DNA of 64,000 nt from Zarea fungicola. Its lineage: Eukaryota > Ascomycota > Sordariomycetes > Hypocreales > Cordycipitaceae. The position numbers were made by a program, and so were the translations under genes. Of this stretch, positions 49,465 to 61,964 are shown one piece after another. The DNA lies in NCBI GenBank assembly GCA_900169235.1, contig FWCC01000329.1, forward strand, positions 62,001 through 126,000, in the 5' to 3' direction. The notes beneath the pieces were generated by a model. The model saw only the letters and a list, made by a program, of their open reading frames with translations. It was not told the origin of the DNA and ran no database searches. Numbering within the stretch: position 1 is the stretch's first letter; each line of letters opens with the position of its first letter.

Positions 49465-50050
49465 ATAAAGGTAGTGAAAAAGCCAGCGGTAGCTTTGGTA
49501 TTTTAACAAAATAATAATAGTACCTAAAACAAAACATAACATCAGGGCGTTTGACGGACACTACAGGGCAATCATATCACACTACCTGTTCTCATGCATT
49601 GGGAGGGTTCATCTCTTACGGCGTTTTCATGGCTCTTGGGAAAGGGAAATAAAAGAAGATATATTCAAGGAATTTCAGTTTACAGGAGTAATTATCTGGT
49701 CATGTAATATTGCAAAGTAGAAAAACGACAAGGAAGAAGAATGATAAAATCTCTTCGGAGGTATTTATCCTCAAGCTTTGGTCGGCCCTTCAACATGAAG
49801 TTCGTCAGCTGTAACAACCTCTTTCCCATTTTCTCCAGCAAATCTCGCACGACGTAGGAGAATGAATAACCAAAAATAATCCTCATGACAAAAAAGAAAC
49901 ACCGTAAAACGCCAATCATGAGTTCTTTCTCCTCTTACCCGTTCCTCCCAACCACTGGTATTTCTAGAAAAGCAACAGAAATAATACAAAAAGAATATAT
50001 GCCAAAAAAGTTTATTACGCAATTTTCGCCTCCCTCTTCTCCTTCCTGGT
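49465..50050. other. Convergent 3' region between SF3B4 and MAU2
   Basis: About 590 bp, AT-rich, between converging stop codons. No gene seen; should contain both 3' UTRs. Confidence 0.5.
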
Positions 50051-53000
50051 TCAACTCCGTTTGAATGCATCCCTCGCCTCCTTGGTTGCTTTCTCCCATT
50101 CATGCCTCGACTCCTCCCTCTGCCCCTGTACATCGTAGGAGTGCGCCAGCATTCCATCTGCCACGCTCTGCCAGAGCACACTACCGCTCCGCTGGGCCTG
50201 CTTGGCCGCCGCACGCGCACTCTTGAGCGCCTGGTCACCAATGACATTCTCAAAGAAGCGGCTGCGCATGATGCAAAGCGTCACCGCTGCGCCTACAATA
50301 TTGTTGGTGCCCTTGGAGCCGCCCATGGCCGCCTGAATGTGCTGCTTCTGCTGGTTCAGCTGCTGGGGCGGATCCGTCACCAACGCGGCCATAACATTGT
50401 GCCAGGCCGTGCGGAGGTCCACGTTCCAGTGGTTGTTGCATAGGGGCTGCAATTGCTCTATTAGATCGACCGTGTCTTGGTCGTTGCGGCACGACTCGTG
50501 CTGCATGATCCAGAGCCGGTTGAGCCCGGCCAATAGTGCGACTTCCTGCTCACCAACCTTAACGCCGTGGCTTCTGCTGAGGGGACCAGTGAAGCCCTCG
50601 CCCCGAAATATGTCGAGGGCAGTTTGCAGTTCACCCAAGCCTTGGTGGTACACGCCAGATAGGTATAACGCAAGCAGCCGCAGAGATGGCTGTGACTCGT
50701 TTGATAGCAAGCTTTCTAGCCTATCCATGTGTCCTTTGACGGTCGCCCATTGGCAATGCGTAGCTGACAACAGCCCAAGCATGACTGTGATATAGGCCTG
50801 CCCTTCGGTCCGCCACTGGCGTTGTTTAATCGCCGTGTGCAGGGAGACCGGTGGCCCATATGGGATCCCCGTTGTAGATTCATCCCACGTCTCCAGAATC
50901 TTGGATCCTTCGCGCCAGAACTCTGTAGACTTTGACGACGGCTTATGCAGTGACACGAGGCCGCTGAATGTAAATCTGTACACTTTATCAGTTGCCGCCT
51001 TCGAATTGATAATCAGTTTTACTTACATGAGGGACCGTAATTCTATCTTGGTCATAAAAGTAACCACCAAGAAGTCCGACTCCCTCGTCCCATCGCCCGG
51101 GTCGACAATAGACTTTGTATCTTCGCCCACAATATTGGAACTGGCAGCTTGTTTCTTGATGGGAACCAAGAAATCAGCCTTGACATTGCCCCAGTCCTCA
51201 CAGTCGTCAATCTTCTTTTGTAATTCCCGCAGCTTGGCTGACGTCACATCAGGATTTTGATGGTGGAGGCTGGCTGCAAAGTCCAGGAGAAGAACCAAGA
51301 TATCAAGCTGGGTTATCCGGATGGTGGGATCAAGCTGATACTTGGCAGCCTGTGCAATGCACCCCTGGACCTTTTCGATGCTCCCGTCTTTAGCAGTTTT
51401 GAGCAACGCAAGGCCCTCAAGGACAGAGGCGAATATGCTCAGTGCATTATCGCCGCGCGTCGATGCCACGTTTTGAACAGCACGGATATTTTCCAGCGCA
51501 GACGCATCTGAAGCGTTCCCCATTTCCATGTAGAATGTAGCCTTCAGAAGGCGAAATGCGTAGTACCACGGCACGTGCTTGAATGCTTCGCAGTTGGCAA
51601 TGTGGCCATCTACTGCCTTTATCGCGGCCTTGTGGTTCCGGTGAAATAGCAGCTTAAGCATCGAGTACTGCATGCAGTATTTCAAGTCTACAATACGGTG
51701 CTTGTCACATATCGCTATGGCTTTCGTTAGGGCGGTTTCTGCTTCCATGACATTTTCTGTCTCTTCATGCAGCACTGTAGCATAGCGCAAACGGACCCGC
51801 GCCTCTTCTCTGGGCGATAGGCGGGAGTTTTGCAGCATGCCCTCCAAGCACGAAAGGCCAGTGGAAATCAGCCTCTGGTATTCCGAGACGTCGTCGGGGT
51901 CCAGGAACATGGCTACGTCATGCGCTTGAGATCTTGCCTTGCCTATGCACTCTTCTGCAACTGCCGCCATGATTGGTCCGGTATTGACTGGTCGAGGTTT
52001 GTTCTGCGTCGCAGGCGAGCGTTTTGTGATGCTTGGCGACCGAGTCACCGAGGGTGAGTTGGGAACGGAAGGGTGTGGGCTGGTCTTGAGCCATGGGGTA
52101 GGTGGCTCAACCTTAGTTTCTTTTCGCGGCAGTGGCCGTGGCTCAACTTTGGCCGCCGGCTTCAGTTCCTTCTTCGGCTGCGACTTTGACTCTGCCTTGG
52201 GTTGTGATTTGAGTTCTGCTTTGGGCTGTGATTTTGGTTCTACTTTGGTTTGTGGCTTTGGTTCTGCCTTGGGCGGCGGCTTCAGCGGTGGTGCGTTCGG
52301 CATGGGCGTGTCCTGCTCGGGCTCTTCTTTCACGGATGGTGGCTCTGGAATAGGATCTGGAAGCGGCGCAATAATGGATTCTTTTGAAAAGCCCAAACTA
52401 AGATCGCGAGGATCGATGCTCTGCAAATCCATGGGCGGCATGGGCGGTGGAGGTGGGATGTTTTGAATGTCTTGCAGGTTAACAAAGTGAAACTGCTCAC
52501 TCTGCAGCTGCTGTTCGATCTGGAATTCATCGTGAGCAGAGTCTTGCGTTATAACAGCCATTGCATCGATCTGGGCATGTTCCTCAGGCAACGGCTCGAG
52601 CTCAGGCTCGGCTTCAATCGGGAATCCAGCTGCAGGTGCCTGTTCAAACTCTTGCTCAAAATTTTCGTCTGGCTCGGGTGCCACATCTGGGATGGGAGCA
52701 GGCTCTGTGTGAAATTGGGGCTGCACATGTTGCGGCTGCGTTTGCTGTGGTTGCTGCATTTGTGGTATCGATGGCTGCCTTTGCTTCTGCACCTGTTGCT
52801 GACTTATTATATGAGGCGATTGCTGCAGTTGTGGCGATTGACGCATTTGAGGCGAATGTTGCATATGAGGCGAATGTTGCATATGCGGGGAATGCAGATG
52901 CTGATATGCCTGTTGTTGCTGCTGCTGTTGGAGCTGCAGTTGTGCCTGGTTCTGCTGGGGGATCGGTTGTTGATGAGCTTGAGGAGTCGATGGCCCTTGC

Positions 53001-53842
53001 CGTGGAGTTAAGTGGCCGGAATGTGGCGATGGCTGTGGTATAGGAGATTGTGATATGCGCCGTTGATAGTCCTGGATGTGTTGCGCCGGTATCGATGGCT
53101 GTCGTGGGCGCGGAGATGGGCGCGACTGGGTGCGAATTTGTGGCGATGCGATGGAGTTGTTATAGAGTTGAGGAGACTGCTGTTGGGCATGATGCAACTG
53201 CTGCAACTGCTGGAGGTGTTGCTGCTGCGAGTTTTGTTGCTGCATCATGGTGGCCTGCATCGAAGCCGGTGTTAAGGCATGTTGGATTGACGGCGATTGG
53301 GACTGGCGCCAGATGTCATTTGGTTGTGCAAACTGCCTGGCATCGGGTTGCTGCGCTTGCTGAGGCTGATGTTGCTGATGCGGGTGTTGTTGAAGATGCT
53401 GGGAGAAGCCCTGCTGGAATCCGCCGTTGTACATGCCGCCGCCCATTGGGGTGCCTCCGCCCGCAGCAAATTGCTGCATCTGCGCCGCCTGCTGATGCTG
53501 GTGCTGTTGCTGTTGCTGGTGGTAGTGTTGCTGCTGTTGCTGATACTGGTGATGGTTCTGCTGTGGTTGATGCTGCTGGGTGAATTGTGCCTGCGGCGTT
53601 TGGTAGAACTGGGCTTGGCTCATGCCATTCGCGTACAAACCGTTTTGCTGATGGTGAGAGCCATTTTGCTGGGCATTTTGCTGGGCATTCTGTTGGGAAA
53701 ACTGATGCTGGCTAGGGTACTGCTGTTGCTGCTGAAAGCCATATCCAGATTGTTGACCGCCCGTGCTGCCGGAGGCGCCGCCGTACAGATCCCCTTGCCC
53801 AGGAAAGCCCTGGCCGGGAGGAAGCGCGCCTTGGTATGCCAT
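50051..53842 (-). CDS. MAU2: Cohesin loading factor Mau2/Scc4 with Gln-rich N-terminal extension
   Basis: 1246 aa, exons 53842-51027 and 50975-50051; the 51-nt intron joins IELRSL to IFTFSGLVSLHK. The C-terminal half (from about residue 620, MAAVAEECIGKARSQAHDVA) is the all-helical TPR-like cohesin-loader domain that wraps the Scc2/Nipbl N-terminus to load cohesin on chromatin; SPREEARVRLRYATVLHEET and VPWYYAFRLLKATFYMEMGN are family blocks. Residues 1 to about 375 are extremely Gln/His/Pro-rich, with repeated QHSPHM units near 318-345; about 520-580 carries repeated KSQPKAE-like units. The chosen ATG starts MAYQGALPPGQGF; the frame is open upstream to an ATG at 54058 that would add 72 basic residues, so the start is uncertain. 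Confidence 0.9.
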
Positions 53843-54960
53843 GCTGCTGGACGCAGCATGAGCTGGCAGGGGATGGCGGGCTTCGTACTCTAGAATCAAA
53901 AGGCCGAGTCTCGGAAATCGCGGGGAGTGCGGTTGTTGGCGCCTTTTCAGGTCTCTCACTGCATCGCTGTCGATCCAGTGGTCAAGGGGGAAGAAGGCGT
54001 TCTTCGTGTCGTGGCGTCGCCGGGGAGTTTGCGCGTGCTGGCTGATAGCGGGCGGCAATAATTAAATTGAGCCCAGTGGCGATTGCTCTGTCGCACCACG
54101 CGCGTTCTGTTTTGCAGTTGAAGCGCAGGACGATTGATGGGAGATGGGCGACAGGAGGGAAATTGACGGGCGTGGTATCGAACGGGAATGCCGACGACTC
54201 TTGTCAAGAGACGTCCTGGCGGCGTTTGTCGCAGCGGAATTTGGTGTTGCACTAGTTACAGTGGTCCGAGGGGCTGCACCTGCCACTTTACCACCTGGAG
54301 CATCACTGAATCGAGTGGTTTTAGCGCGCCAGATGGATTGATTTTAGTCTTCCCAGGCGCCCCGTGACGGGAGAGTCGGCCAAGTGCGGGCGCCCTATGA
54401 GGTGGATGGATGGATGCCCTACCAACTCGGGAACAAAGCTGCTGGCAGAACATAAAGTTACTGCGAGCCTGGACTACCTAGTAGTTAGCCACCATCCTGT
54501 CGTGAGTCAAGTACTGTCAGCTTAACAGAGTTTCACACATACTTTAGGGCCATGATCCCCATTGGCAGAACCCAATGCAGAGTAGAGAAGAAAATTGAAT
54601 AATAATTAATAAAGCTAATACATAAAAAGACCGTGGCTGCCCATACTCCAAGTTATAATTACAGGATTTCATCCAAAGCATTCTAAATACAAATGTCCAT
54701 TCATGAAGTGGTTACCCGGTTTCAAAGAAGTCGAGTCATTCATTTGCCCAGGCCGTCGTCTTTTGTATGTGCCGCAACTCCGGGATGATGATGCAGGTTG
54801 TTTCGAATATAGCAAAAAGATTGAAAAAAAAAGGAAAAGTCAAGGGTGAAAAATGTTACCAAGGCTGCCAAAACTGCCAAAACTGCCAAAACTGCCAAAA
54901 AATAATAATAAAAAAATTGGAGGGTCAGGAAGTGTAAAATGCGTGCCCCATCCGGCTTTA
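53843..54960. other. Spacer between MAU2 and CYK3
   Basis: About 1.1 kb between tandem minus-strand genes. It holds the MAU2 promoter (and possibly its extended N-terminus, 53843-54058), a GGATGGATGG run near 54411 and the CYK3 3' UTR with a nonamer tandem repeat. No separate gene seen. Confidence 0.45.
54865..54900. repeat. Four-copy nonamer repeat CTGCCAAAA in the CYK3 3' flank
   Basis: Four perfect tandem copies of CTGCCAAAA (TTTTGGCAG in the CYK3 transcript sense), about 60-95 nt beyond the CYK3 stop and therefore probably in its 3' UTR, followed by an AT-rich tract. Confidence 0.9.
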
Positions 54961-57900
54961 TTAGCCAACACAGTGCCACTCTGCAAATACACACCAGCGG
55001 GCTGTGCGATCAGCCAACACTAGGCCTCTCCAAACACCCGTCTCGGAGCACTTGATGATCGTCTCCCATGTGCCACCATCACTCATTTCGTCATCGTCAC
55101 GCCCCGTAACTGTGATGCCCTTGCGATCCTCCTTCCTCATGAGACGGAGAATCTTGCCACCTGGCGTCTGAATTGCAAGCTTGGCTGGCTTGTGTCCAGC
55201 CACCGTCCCGCTCGCCGAGCTTGGGTTGGAGCCATTGACACTGGAAGCCGTCATGCTCATAGCCGAGCTGGGGCGTACAAAGGGGTTCGGGCTGGTCCGG
55301 CCAGGGTTGGACGACGGTGTGAGACTCGACTGCGCTCCTCCAGACGAGAGGCTCGGATGCTGGCGAATAGCGAATACAAACGTGTTGTTGAGTGCCAGTC
55401 GTTGGCATTGTGGTTGCACAATGTAAATGTCATTCCGTTGTGCGTGTGGTGTCGGATGCCGTGTCACAAACTGGTAGGGCGGGTTCTCTCCCGTATGAAT
55501 CAACGGCAGGACAAGTGCCAATGGGTGTGGTATGTCTTTGATGCTATGCATTAAACCTTTGGTTCCGGCATACACCTTCAACAAGCCTTGGCCTTCGTCG
55601 CCTGGCAGCAGTGCCTTTACTGTGTACCGCTTCACGCCCCCATACCACTCTGCTTGTGCCAGGGCTCTTGTCTTGACCACTTCGCCACTCTCAAAGACGT
55701 CTCCGTCACAGTCCTGAGAAAATGCCCGAGTTTCAACTTCGGCGACTAGTTCAATGTCGCCTGGTACATTCATCTTTAGATGGACCATTTCCAAATCTTC
55801 GATACGCGTCGCTGATGTGTTGTAATCCACCATTTCAACTCCGTCTTTGAAAAAGGTTGGGCAAACGCACGGTAAATTCAGCAGAATCTCGTGCGCTACA
55901 GGTGGCACAATGTGCTGCTGCTCATGATGTTCCGGGACATGAGTCCAGCAGAGTTCAGACGGTCTGGTCAGGAACCACCAGGGCTCTGCCACAGTACTAC
56001 CCAGAGTCGAATATAGGCTCCTCTTCGGGTTGGATGGACTGGCCAGGCAGCAGTCCATCATCCGCCATTCATTGTCCACCAACACGGCATTCCACCAATG
56101 ATTTGGCCGCGGCGTCAGGTGCGCGTCTGTTATCTCACCAGGCACCTTGAGATAGCCTCTCACAACTTCACATGTGATACCGACTGCCAGACACATCTCC
56201 ATCACGAGCACGGCGTATTCTTCCGCGCACCCGCGTTTTGACTGGATAACCTCACGCGTGTTGATCTCTCCTTCAAAGTCTTCCTCCCAAACAATCTTCT
56301 CGCTTACCCAAGTGAAGATAGCCCGCAGTCGCTGTACATCGCTACGATAGGGCCTGCAGACATATGTAGTAGCCAGAGATATTGCTGTTGTCATCGGAGA
56401 TGCCTCGTTTATGAACCGAGAGTTTTTGTCCACTTGGGTGAGATTGATCGATTGGTAGTTGAGCGTGTCCATGACGGGATTGCCGTCTGCGCCCTCGTCG
56501 CCCTCGATGCTCTCATAAAGCTCATCAACTGGATTCAAGGCCGGGTGGTCTTGGATGTGGCAGCGATCACGCCGTTCCGCTCTTTCAATTTTGCTCAGCG
56601 AGTTCGATCTGTTGATATCCCTACGCACTTGAACCCAGTCAATTGGTCCAGTGCCCATGTCTCGGGAGGCATCCAGATTCGACCGCATGCCAACCGTACG
56701 CGCTGCTGCAACGGTTCCTCCTCCGTAGGAGCGATTGAAAGGCGAAGTATGACCCGGCTCAACCCCAGATCCGCCCGCCACGCTGCCACGATTGTTGGCG
56801 ACGCCCGTCTTAGCAGACTCGAAAATCTTCTTGAAAATACTGCGTTTGGGCGCCTTGGGCTGTACAAGTCCGCCCAACCCTGCAGATGGATCTTCGTACA
56901 CTGCCTGGGACATCGGCCGCGCGGCGGCACTGGCGTTGCTCGCATGGCTGCTATGATATGATACACCGGTAAAGGGAGATTCAGGGCGTTCCATATCGGC
57001 ATCCCGTGTCGGTACGGCACTTTGAGTCCGCTGGTGGTGGTTTCTAGCCATGCTTCCCGCACTCGTTGAGCTAAAGCCGCTTGCCGACACACCACTCCAC
57101 AGCGTCCTACCACTACTCTGGGTTGCGTAGCTTGTATTGCTTTGATTGCCAGATGACGAATTTGTAGCATTTGTTTTGGTCGTATAAGATCGCCCAATGC
57201 TCTTGTCTCTAATGTCATACGCAGACTTTTGCGACCGTAAAGTCTTGTCAGGGCCAACTTTATGTCCAGCGGAAGAGCTTGGTCTGGTGTAATGTTGATT
57301 TTTTGGAGGCGGAGCTGGAGGACCCTCTGTCTCAACAGCAGGCACGCTGGCGCTATGCTGATGCATTTTATGGAAACGCTTCTCCATCCTCTCGACGTAG
57401 TTGCTCAGCTGTGGTAGCTCTTGTGTTTGATCCCGTCGGCTGCGTTTGTGGCCGTCTACCTGCGAAGACTCTCCACTCCATGTCTCGTACCCTTCGTCGG
57501 ACTGGGCAATGCCCATTGAAGTCCGAGGTCTGCCAATCTCTGGTTCGTAGGACCTTGGCCCACGGGACTCCATGCCAAAAGATTCCGGCGCCCATGGATC
57601 CAACTCCGGCTCCAGCTCTTCTTGTTGTCGACTGCCAAGCCCTTCCAACTCATCAAGCTGCTCCATGACTCCATCCATAGCTTCCCGCAGAGGGGAGGGC
57701 GTCATTCCTTGACTGCCACCTGGTGAGTGGTCCACGTACGACGCCGTTCTTCGAGGCGTGCTGTACTGCTCCCCGTAGTCATCATAACCGCGGTCATCGT
57801 ACGAGGCACTGGATGTTTGTCTATGAACATCGCCTTGGTCGTGGTATGAGAGCTGGGAGGCATGTCGTGCCATCTGAGACGGTTGCGGTTGATATGACGC

Positions 57901-58629
57901 TGTTGATCCATGTCTAGACATTGCAAGTGGAGGGTTGATGTCAACTGAGCCGGCTCTAGCAACGTGTTTATGTGGTGGAGGAGGTGGTGGCGGTGAGTCA
58001 CGAGCCACGTAGCTATTTGCTAGAGGTGCTTCGGGGCGACGGAAGGACGGCGCTGGTGATGGTGCTCTCGGGTCGTAGCCCCTCGCTTGCGGTGGTGAAG
58101 GCGTATGTTCGGGGAGCAAAGCTGCCGCACTGCTCTTTGTTCGCGCAACAGCGGATGAAGGAGCTGGTGGTGGAGTAGGGTTGGCTGTTTTAGTGACTGG
58201 ATCTTCGCGAAATGTAATGGGCGTTTTTGCGCTTGTATAGTGAGGAGCTTTTGCGTATGCCTCGAACGGTCTTCGAAACGGTTTTGATCTCGATGGACTT
58301 GGTGCAATACTAGGCGGTAACGGACTGACGGAGCGATTTGCTGATGGCCGAAACTCTTCAGGCAGAACTTTGACGAAGTTGGAGGGAAACGACCCTACGG
58401 TTCGGCGGTCGCGATACAGTCGCCCGACCCACCACGAGCCATCGCCGGCATTCAAACATTCAATCAAGTCACCTTCGATGAAGCCTAGGTCACGTTTACC
58501 CTTTTGAATCCCTGTCAGTATTCAAACTCTCCTTATTATATGCAGAAAACGAACCTCTCCTCCCCAAGAATATACAGCTCGGCACCAGCAGGGAAACTGC
58601 ACCGGCAGCGGTGGTGGTGCTGGTACCAT
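54961..58629 (-). CDS. CYK3: Cytokinesis protein 3 (SH3 plus transglutaminase-like domain)
   Basis: 1204 aa, exons 58629-58555 and 58500-54961. The intron splits the SH3 domain: exon one ends YSWGGE and exon two begins GKRDLGFIEGDLIECLNAGD; the domain then reads SWWVGRLYRDRRTVGSFPSN (about residues 14-62). A long disordered Ser/Pro-rich region follows. The transglutaminase-like domain lies around residues 730-870: GCAEEYAVLVMEMC, then NHWWNAVLVDNEWRMMD. His826 and Asp841 of the catalytic triad pattern are present, but Ala784 occupies the usual nucleophile position with Cys783 one residue earlier, suggesting a non-catalytic fold as in yeast Cyk3. Expected role: septum formation at the actomyosin ring. 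It is divergent from a GCK kinase. Confidence 0.9.
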
Positions 58630-59879
58630 GTTGCTGATACTGTGATTGTATTGTCTGGATTATTTGGCCCGCGTTGGCTCAGTGGCAGGGGAAATCGAGC
58701 AGCAGCAGTTGCTGTCGTGTCACCTTTGGTTTGTAGCAATGCCCGTCGTGGTCCTGGCAGTCGTTGAAGCTCGTTTGTGATGAAGTGGGTATTTGCAGAG
58801 ACTCAATTACTCATATTGATCGCGAGTCTTGCTGAACAAGGATCGGGTAAAGGAAAGCAGATAATGAGCCAAAGACAGCAATCGATTTTGATTTGTCTCT
58901 ATCAACGAGAAGCTCGGCTGCGACTAGATATGGAGGTCTTCAGACTGGGCAATTGGCTGACTACCTACCAAGGCTAAAACGTCGTCGTTCGTTGAGCGTT
59001 GCGAATTTGATTCGGAGTGCTAAACAACAGAGGGGCAACGAGCTTCGTTGCTAGGGCGACACACTGCCTCAGCGTACAGCGTAGGGCCTAGCGACACGAC
59101 GATCCACTGTAAACCCACTAGAAGCACCCCTAGAAACGCCTCTAGCACCGCGCCATCTGCCCAGTTGTCACCGAACCCTGAGTCTGCCACTGTCCGCCCG
59201 CTAATAACGCCCGATCAGCCCAGTACCAATAATGCCCCGGCAGTGTGAAAGCTGCCTTATTTGGCCCACGCCCAGTTGGGCTTTAGTCGCCACACCAATG
59301 CACACCACGGCGGCAAGCCTGCGTTCCAGTGACAACAGCATATCTCTCGCAGTTACCACATCAACTCCCAACCATGCGTACCAAAGAAAAAAAAAAGTAA
59401 ATGGATTACGTCCTGCCATTGAAAATGAAACTTCTCTTCTCAACACCACAATTCATATATCGTGTTTCCAAAGAAAAAAAAGGAGAGAAGTTACCCTCGC
59501 CCGGCCAGGTCCAGCTCTCTCAAATTGAACCCCGCTAACGGACGTCACAGAATTCCCAAAGTGGAAAATTGTAAACAAAGGGGCCCAAGCTTCACCCTTG
59601 TACCTTGTCCCAGACAACCATCATTTGCGCACCTAGGCTGGGCTAGATAACCATTACGGTACCCTTCCCAAGGGCGGAAAAAGATATCTCTTCCCTTCCT
59701 CCATTGAAATCTCTCCGTGTTGACTGCAGGTTGCTGTCAGCGCAACAGGTCCCGGCCGCTCTTGCATCATTTTTTGCCGCGCACCTCACAATCGTCGGGC
59801 CCTTCACTATTGCCCTTGCCGTCTGTCGCCGGGAGCAGATTGAGAAGGTCTAGTGTTGCACAGACGTCCTGGGCAAAAA
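58630..59879. promoter_or_regulatory. Divergent intergenic region between CYK3 and the GCK kinase
   Basis: 1.25 kb between divergent starts, containing both promoters. No coding exon recognised; A-runs at 59390 and 59474 and pyrimidine-rich leader sequence before 59880. Confidence 0.45.
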
Positions 59880-61964
59880 ATGGCCGACGAAGGACTTGCA
59901 GAGCACTATCAAGTGTTGGAGGAACTGGGTCGTAAGTTTTCTTTCAACGTCATGATGCATAACTGGCAGTAACATGTCTTTTAGGGGGGAGCTTCGGCGT
60001 GGTTTACAAGGGAATTGAAAAGGCGACTGGAGACGTTGTTGCAATCAAACATGTAGGTCAGCCCAAAATCCATGCAATGAGAGCGCTCGGCGGTATTAAC
60101 CAGACAATGTGTTAGATTGATCTCGAGTCCAACGACGACGATATTCAAGACATACAAGCTGAAATTGCCGTATTGAGTACATGCGCTAGTCCATATGTTA
60201 CACAATACAAGGGCTGCTTCTTACGAGGCCATAAGCTATGGATCGTCATGGAGTACCTTGGCGGCGGATCCTGTTTGGATTTGGTAAGATCGCGATTCCT
60301 AGCTTAAACGAGAAATGAAAGTCTAACTTGTTACACAGCTGAAGCCTGCAAACTTTAGCGAGACTCATATAGCCATCATCTGCAGAGAGCTGTTGCTGGG
60401 CATCCAGTATTTGCATGATGAGGGCAAAATTCATAGAGATATCAAGGCGGCCAACGTTCTCCTCTCCGAGACCGGCAAAGTCAAGCTCGCCGACTTTGGC
60501 GTTGCAGCCCAACTCACCAACATCAAGTCACAGCGCAACACTTTCGTGGGCACGCCGTTCTGGATGGCACCCGAAGTCATTCAGCAGGACGGATACAGTT
60601 TCAAGGCGGACATTTGGTCACTTGGCATCACTGCTATGGAAATGGCCAATGGCGAGCCTCCATTGTGCCACATTCACCCGATGAAAGTTCTTTTCCACAT
60701 CCCCAAGAATTCCGCTCCCAAGCTGGAGGGTAATTTTAGCAGAGACTTCAAAGACTTTGTCGCGCAGTGTCTGACCAAGGATTACGATCGTAGACCCACA
60801 GCTCGCGAGTTACTTCGTCACCGTTTCATTCGAGCTGCCGGAAAGGTCGAGGCGCTTCAGGAGCTTATTGCTCAACGGCAGATGTGGGATGCAAACCAAA
60901 ACCGCCAGCGACACCCCATTTACTACCAGGAGACTCTGCAGACAATGTCGCCCAGATGTAGAGATCAGGAGTGGACATTCGATACCGTCAAGTCCATCGC
61001 CATTACTGCGCCAAAGAGGCAGCTGACCAAAACCCGACGCCCATCATCAATGCTCGTCGCCGAAGACGGCCTTCGCAAGATGGACCTCAATGATGGGCCA
61101 CTTGGGCCATCCTCTCCGGCTACTGGAACTGTTCGAAAGGCGACTGCTCGACGAACACCGTCCCTTGCACAAGTAACGTCCGTCCACTCCGGCGGCTCCA
61201 TTAGAGGTAGTCTGCCTCCCAAGAAGCCCCTTCAGACCGATATGTCGTTTGGCAACTCCGGTTCTACCATGCGACTCTTCCGTCGTGTTCCATCGGACAG
61301 CTCTACGGGTGGCCAAACTGGACGACCCTCGTCGCCTGACGATGTGTTCTGTGATGAGAATCAGCATCCCTCTGTAGCCGTTCCCGTGGTGCCTTTTGGC
61401 AAGGAGGCTGTCATCGGTCGTCGACTCTATAATAAGGCAATAGAGCCTACCATGGCAGAGCTTCATGCTCAAACATCTGCAATGCAGAAGCGTGAGGCTC
61501 TGGGCAAGGTGTCAGACGCCTTCGTAGCTCTCAACGCTATTGACCCCGAGGGTGCATACCACTTGATGACAAATTTGATCGCAGCAATGGCCAAAGACAA
61601 CAAGTTAGACGCAGCCTTCCTACGCCAAGCCGATGTAAAGGTTGCCCCGGATGATGGCACACCACAAGGCACAGTTGTGATTAAGAGCAACACAACTAGC
61701 AACACCGGCACTACCAACACGGCGTATAGCCCTACAAAGCTTATACTGAGCTCCAACAACCCGCATCTCAAGAGCCACAGACGGCGCCAGGCTGACTCAC
61801 CCATGTCATCTAAGCTGAACGAAAAGGGCTTTGAGAAGGAGAGATTTGACGAGAAGTACCCCGGTGGCGAAGCCCGCCCTGGTATGGAGCACTGCAAGCA
61901 GCTAGCTGACGTTTTATACAACCGCTGGTCTGATGGCTTGCGCATCCGGTGGCCACAAGTCTAA
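59880..61964 (+). CDS. Ste20-type germinal-centre kinase (MST3/SPS1 group)
   Basis: 637 aa, exons 59880-59931, 59985-60052, 60116-60283, 60339-61964. An N-terminal kinase domain carries every catalytic motif: glycine loop LGRGSFG (residues 16-22), VAIK with Lys39, HRD at 128-130 ([12 protein letters not shown]), DFG at 148-150, then [13 protein letters not shown] and [16 protein letters not shown]. Placement of the kinase at the N-terminus, and the activation-loop sequence, put it in the GCK group of Ste20 kinases (MST3/MST4/YSK1; in fungi MST-1, Sid1/SepL or Kic1 relatives), which regulate septation and polarity. The C-terminal half is Ser/Thr-rich with a conserved-looking helix ([20 protein letters not shown]) that may mediate dimerisation. 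The exact ortholog is not decided. Confidence 0.92.

Noticed and set aside
53297..53893. Leu/Ala-rich open frames antisense to the MAU2 Gln-rich region
   Set aside because: Reading CAG/CAA repeats in reverse gives Leu/Val runs; artefact of low complexity.
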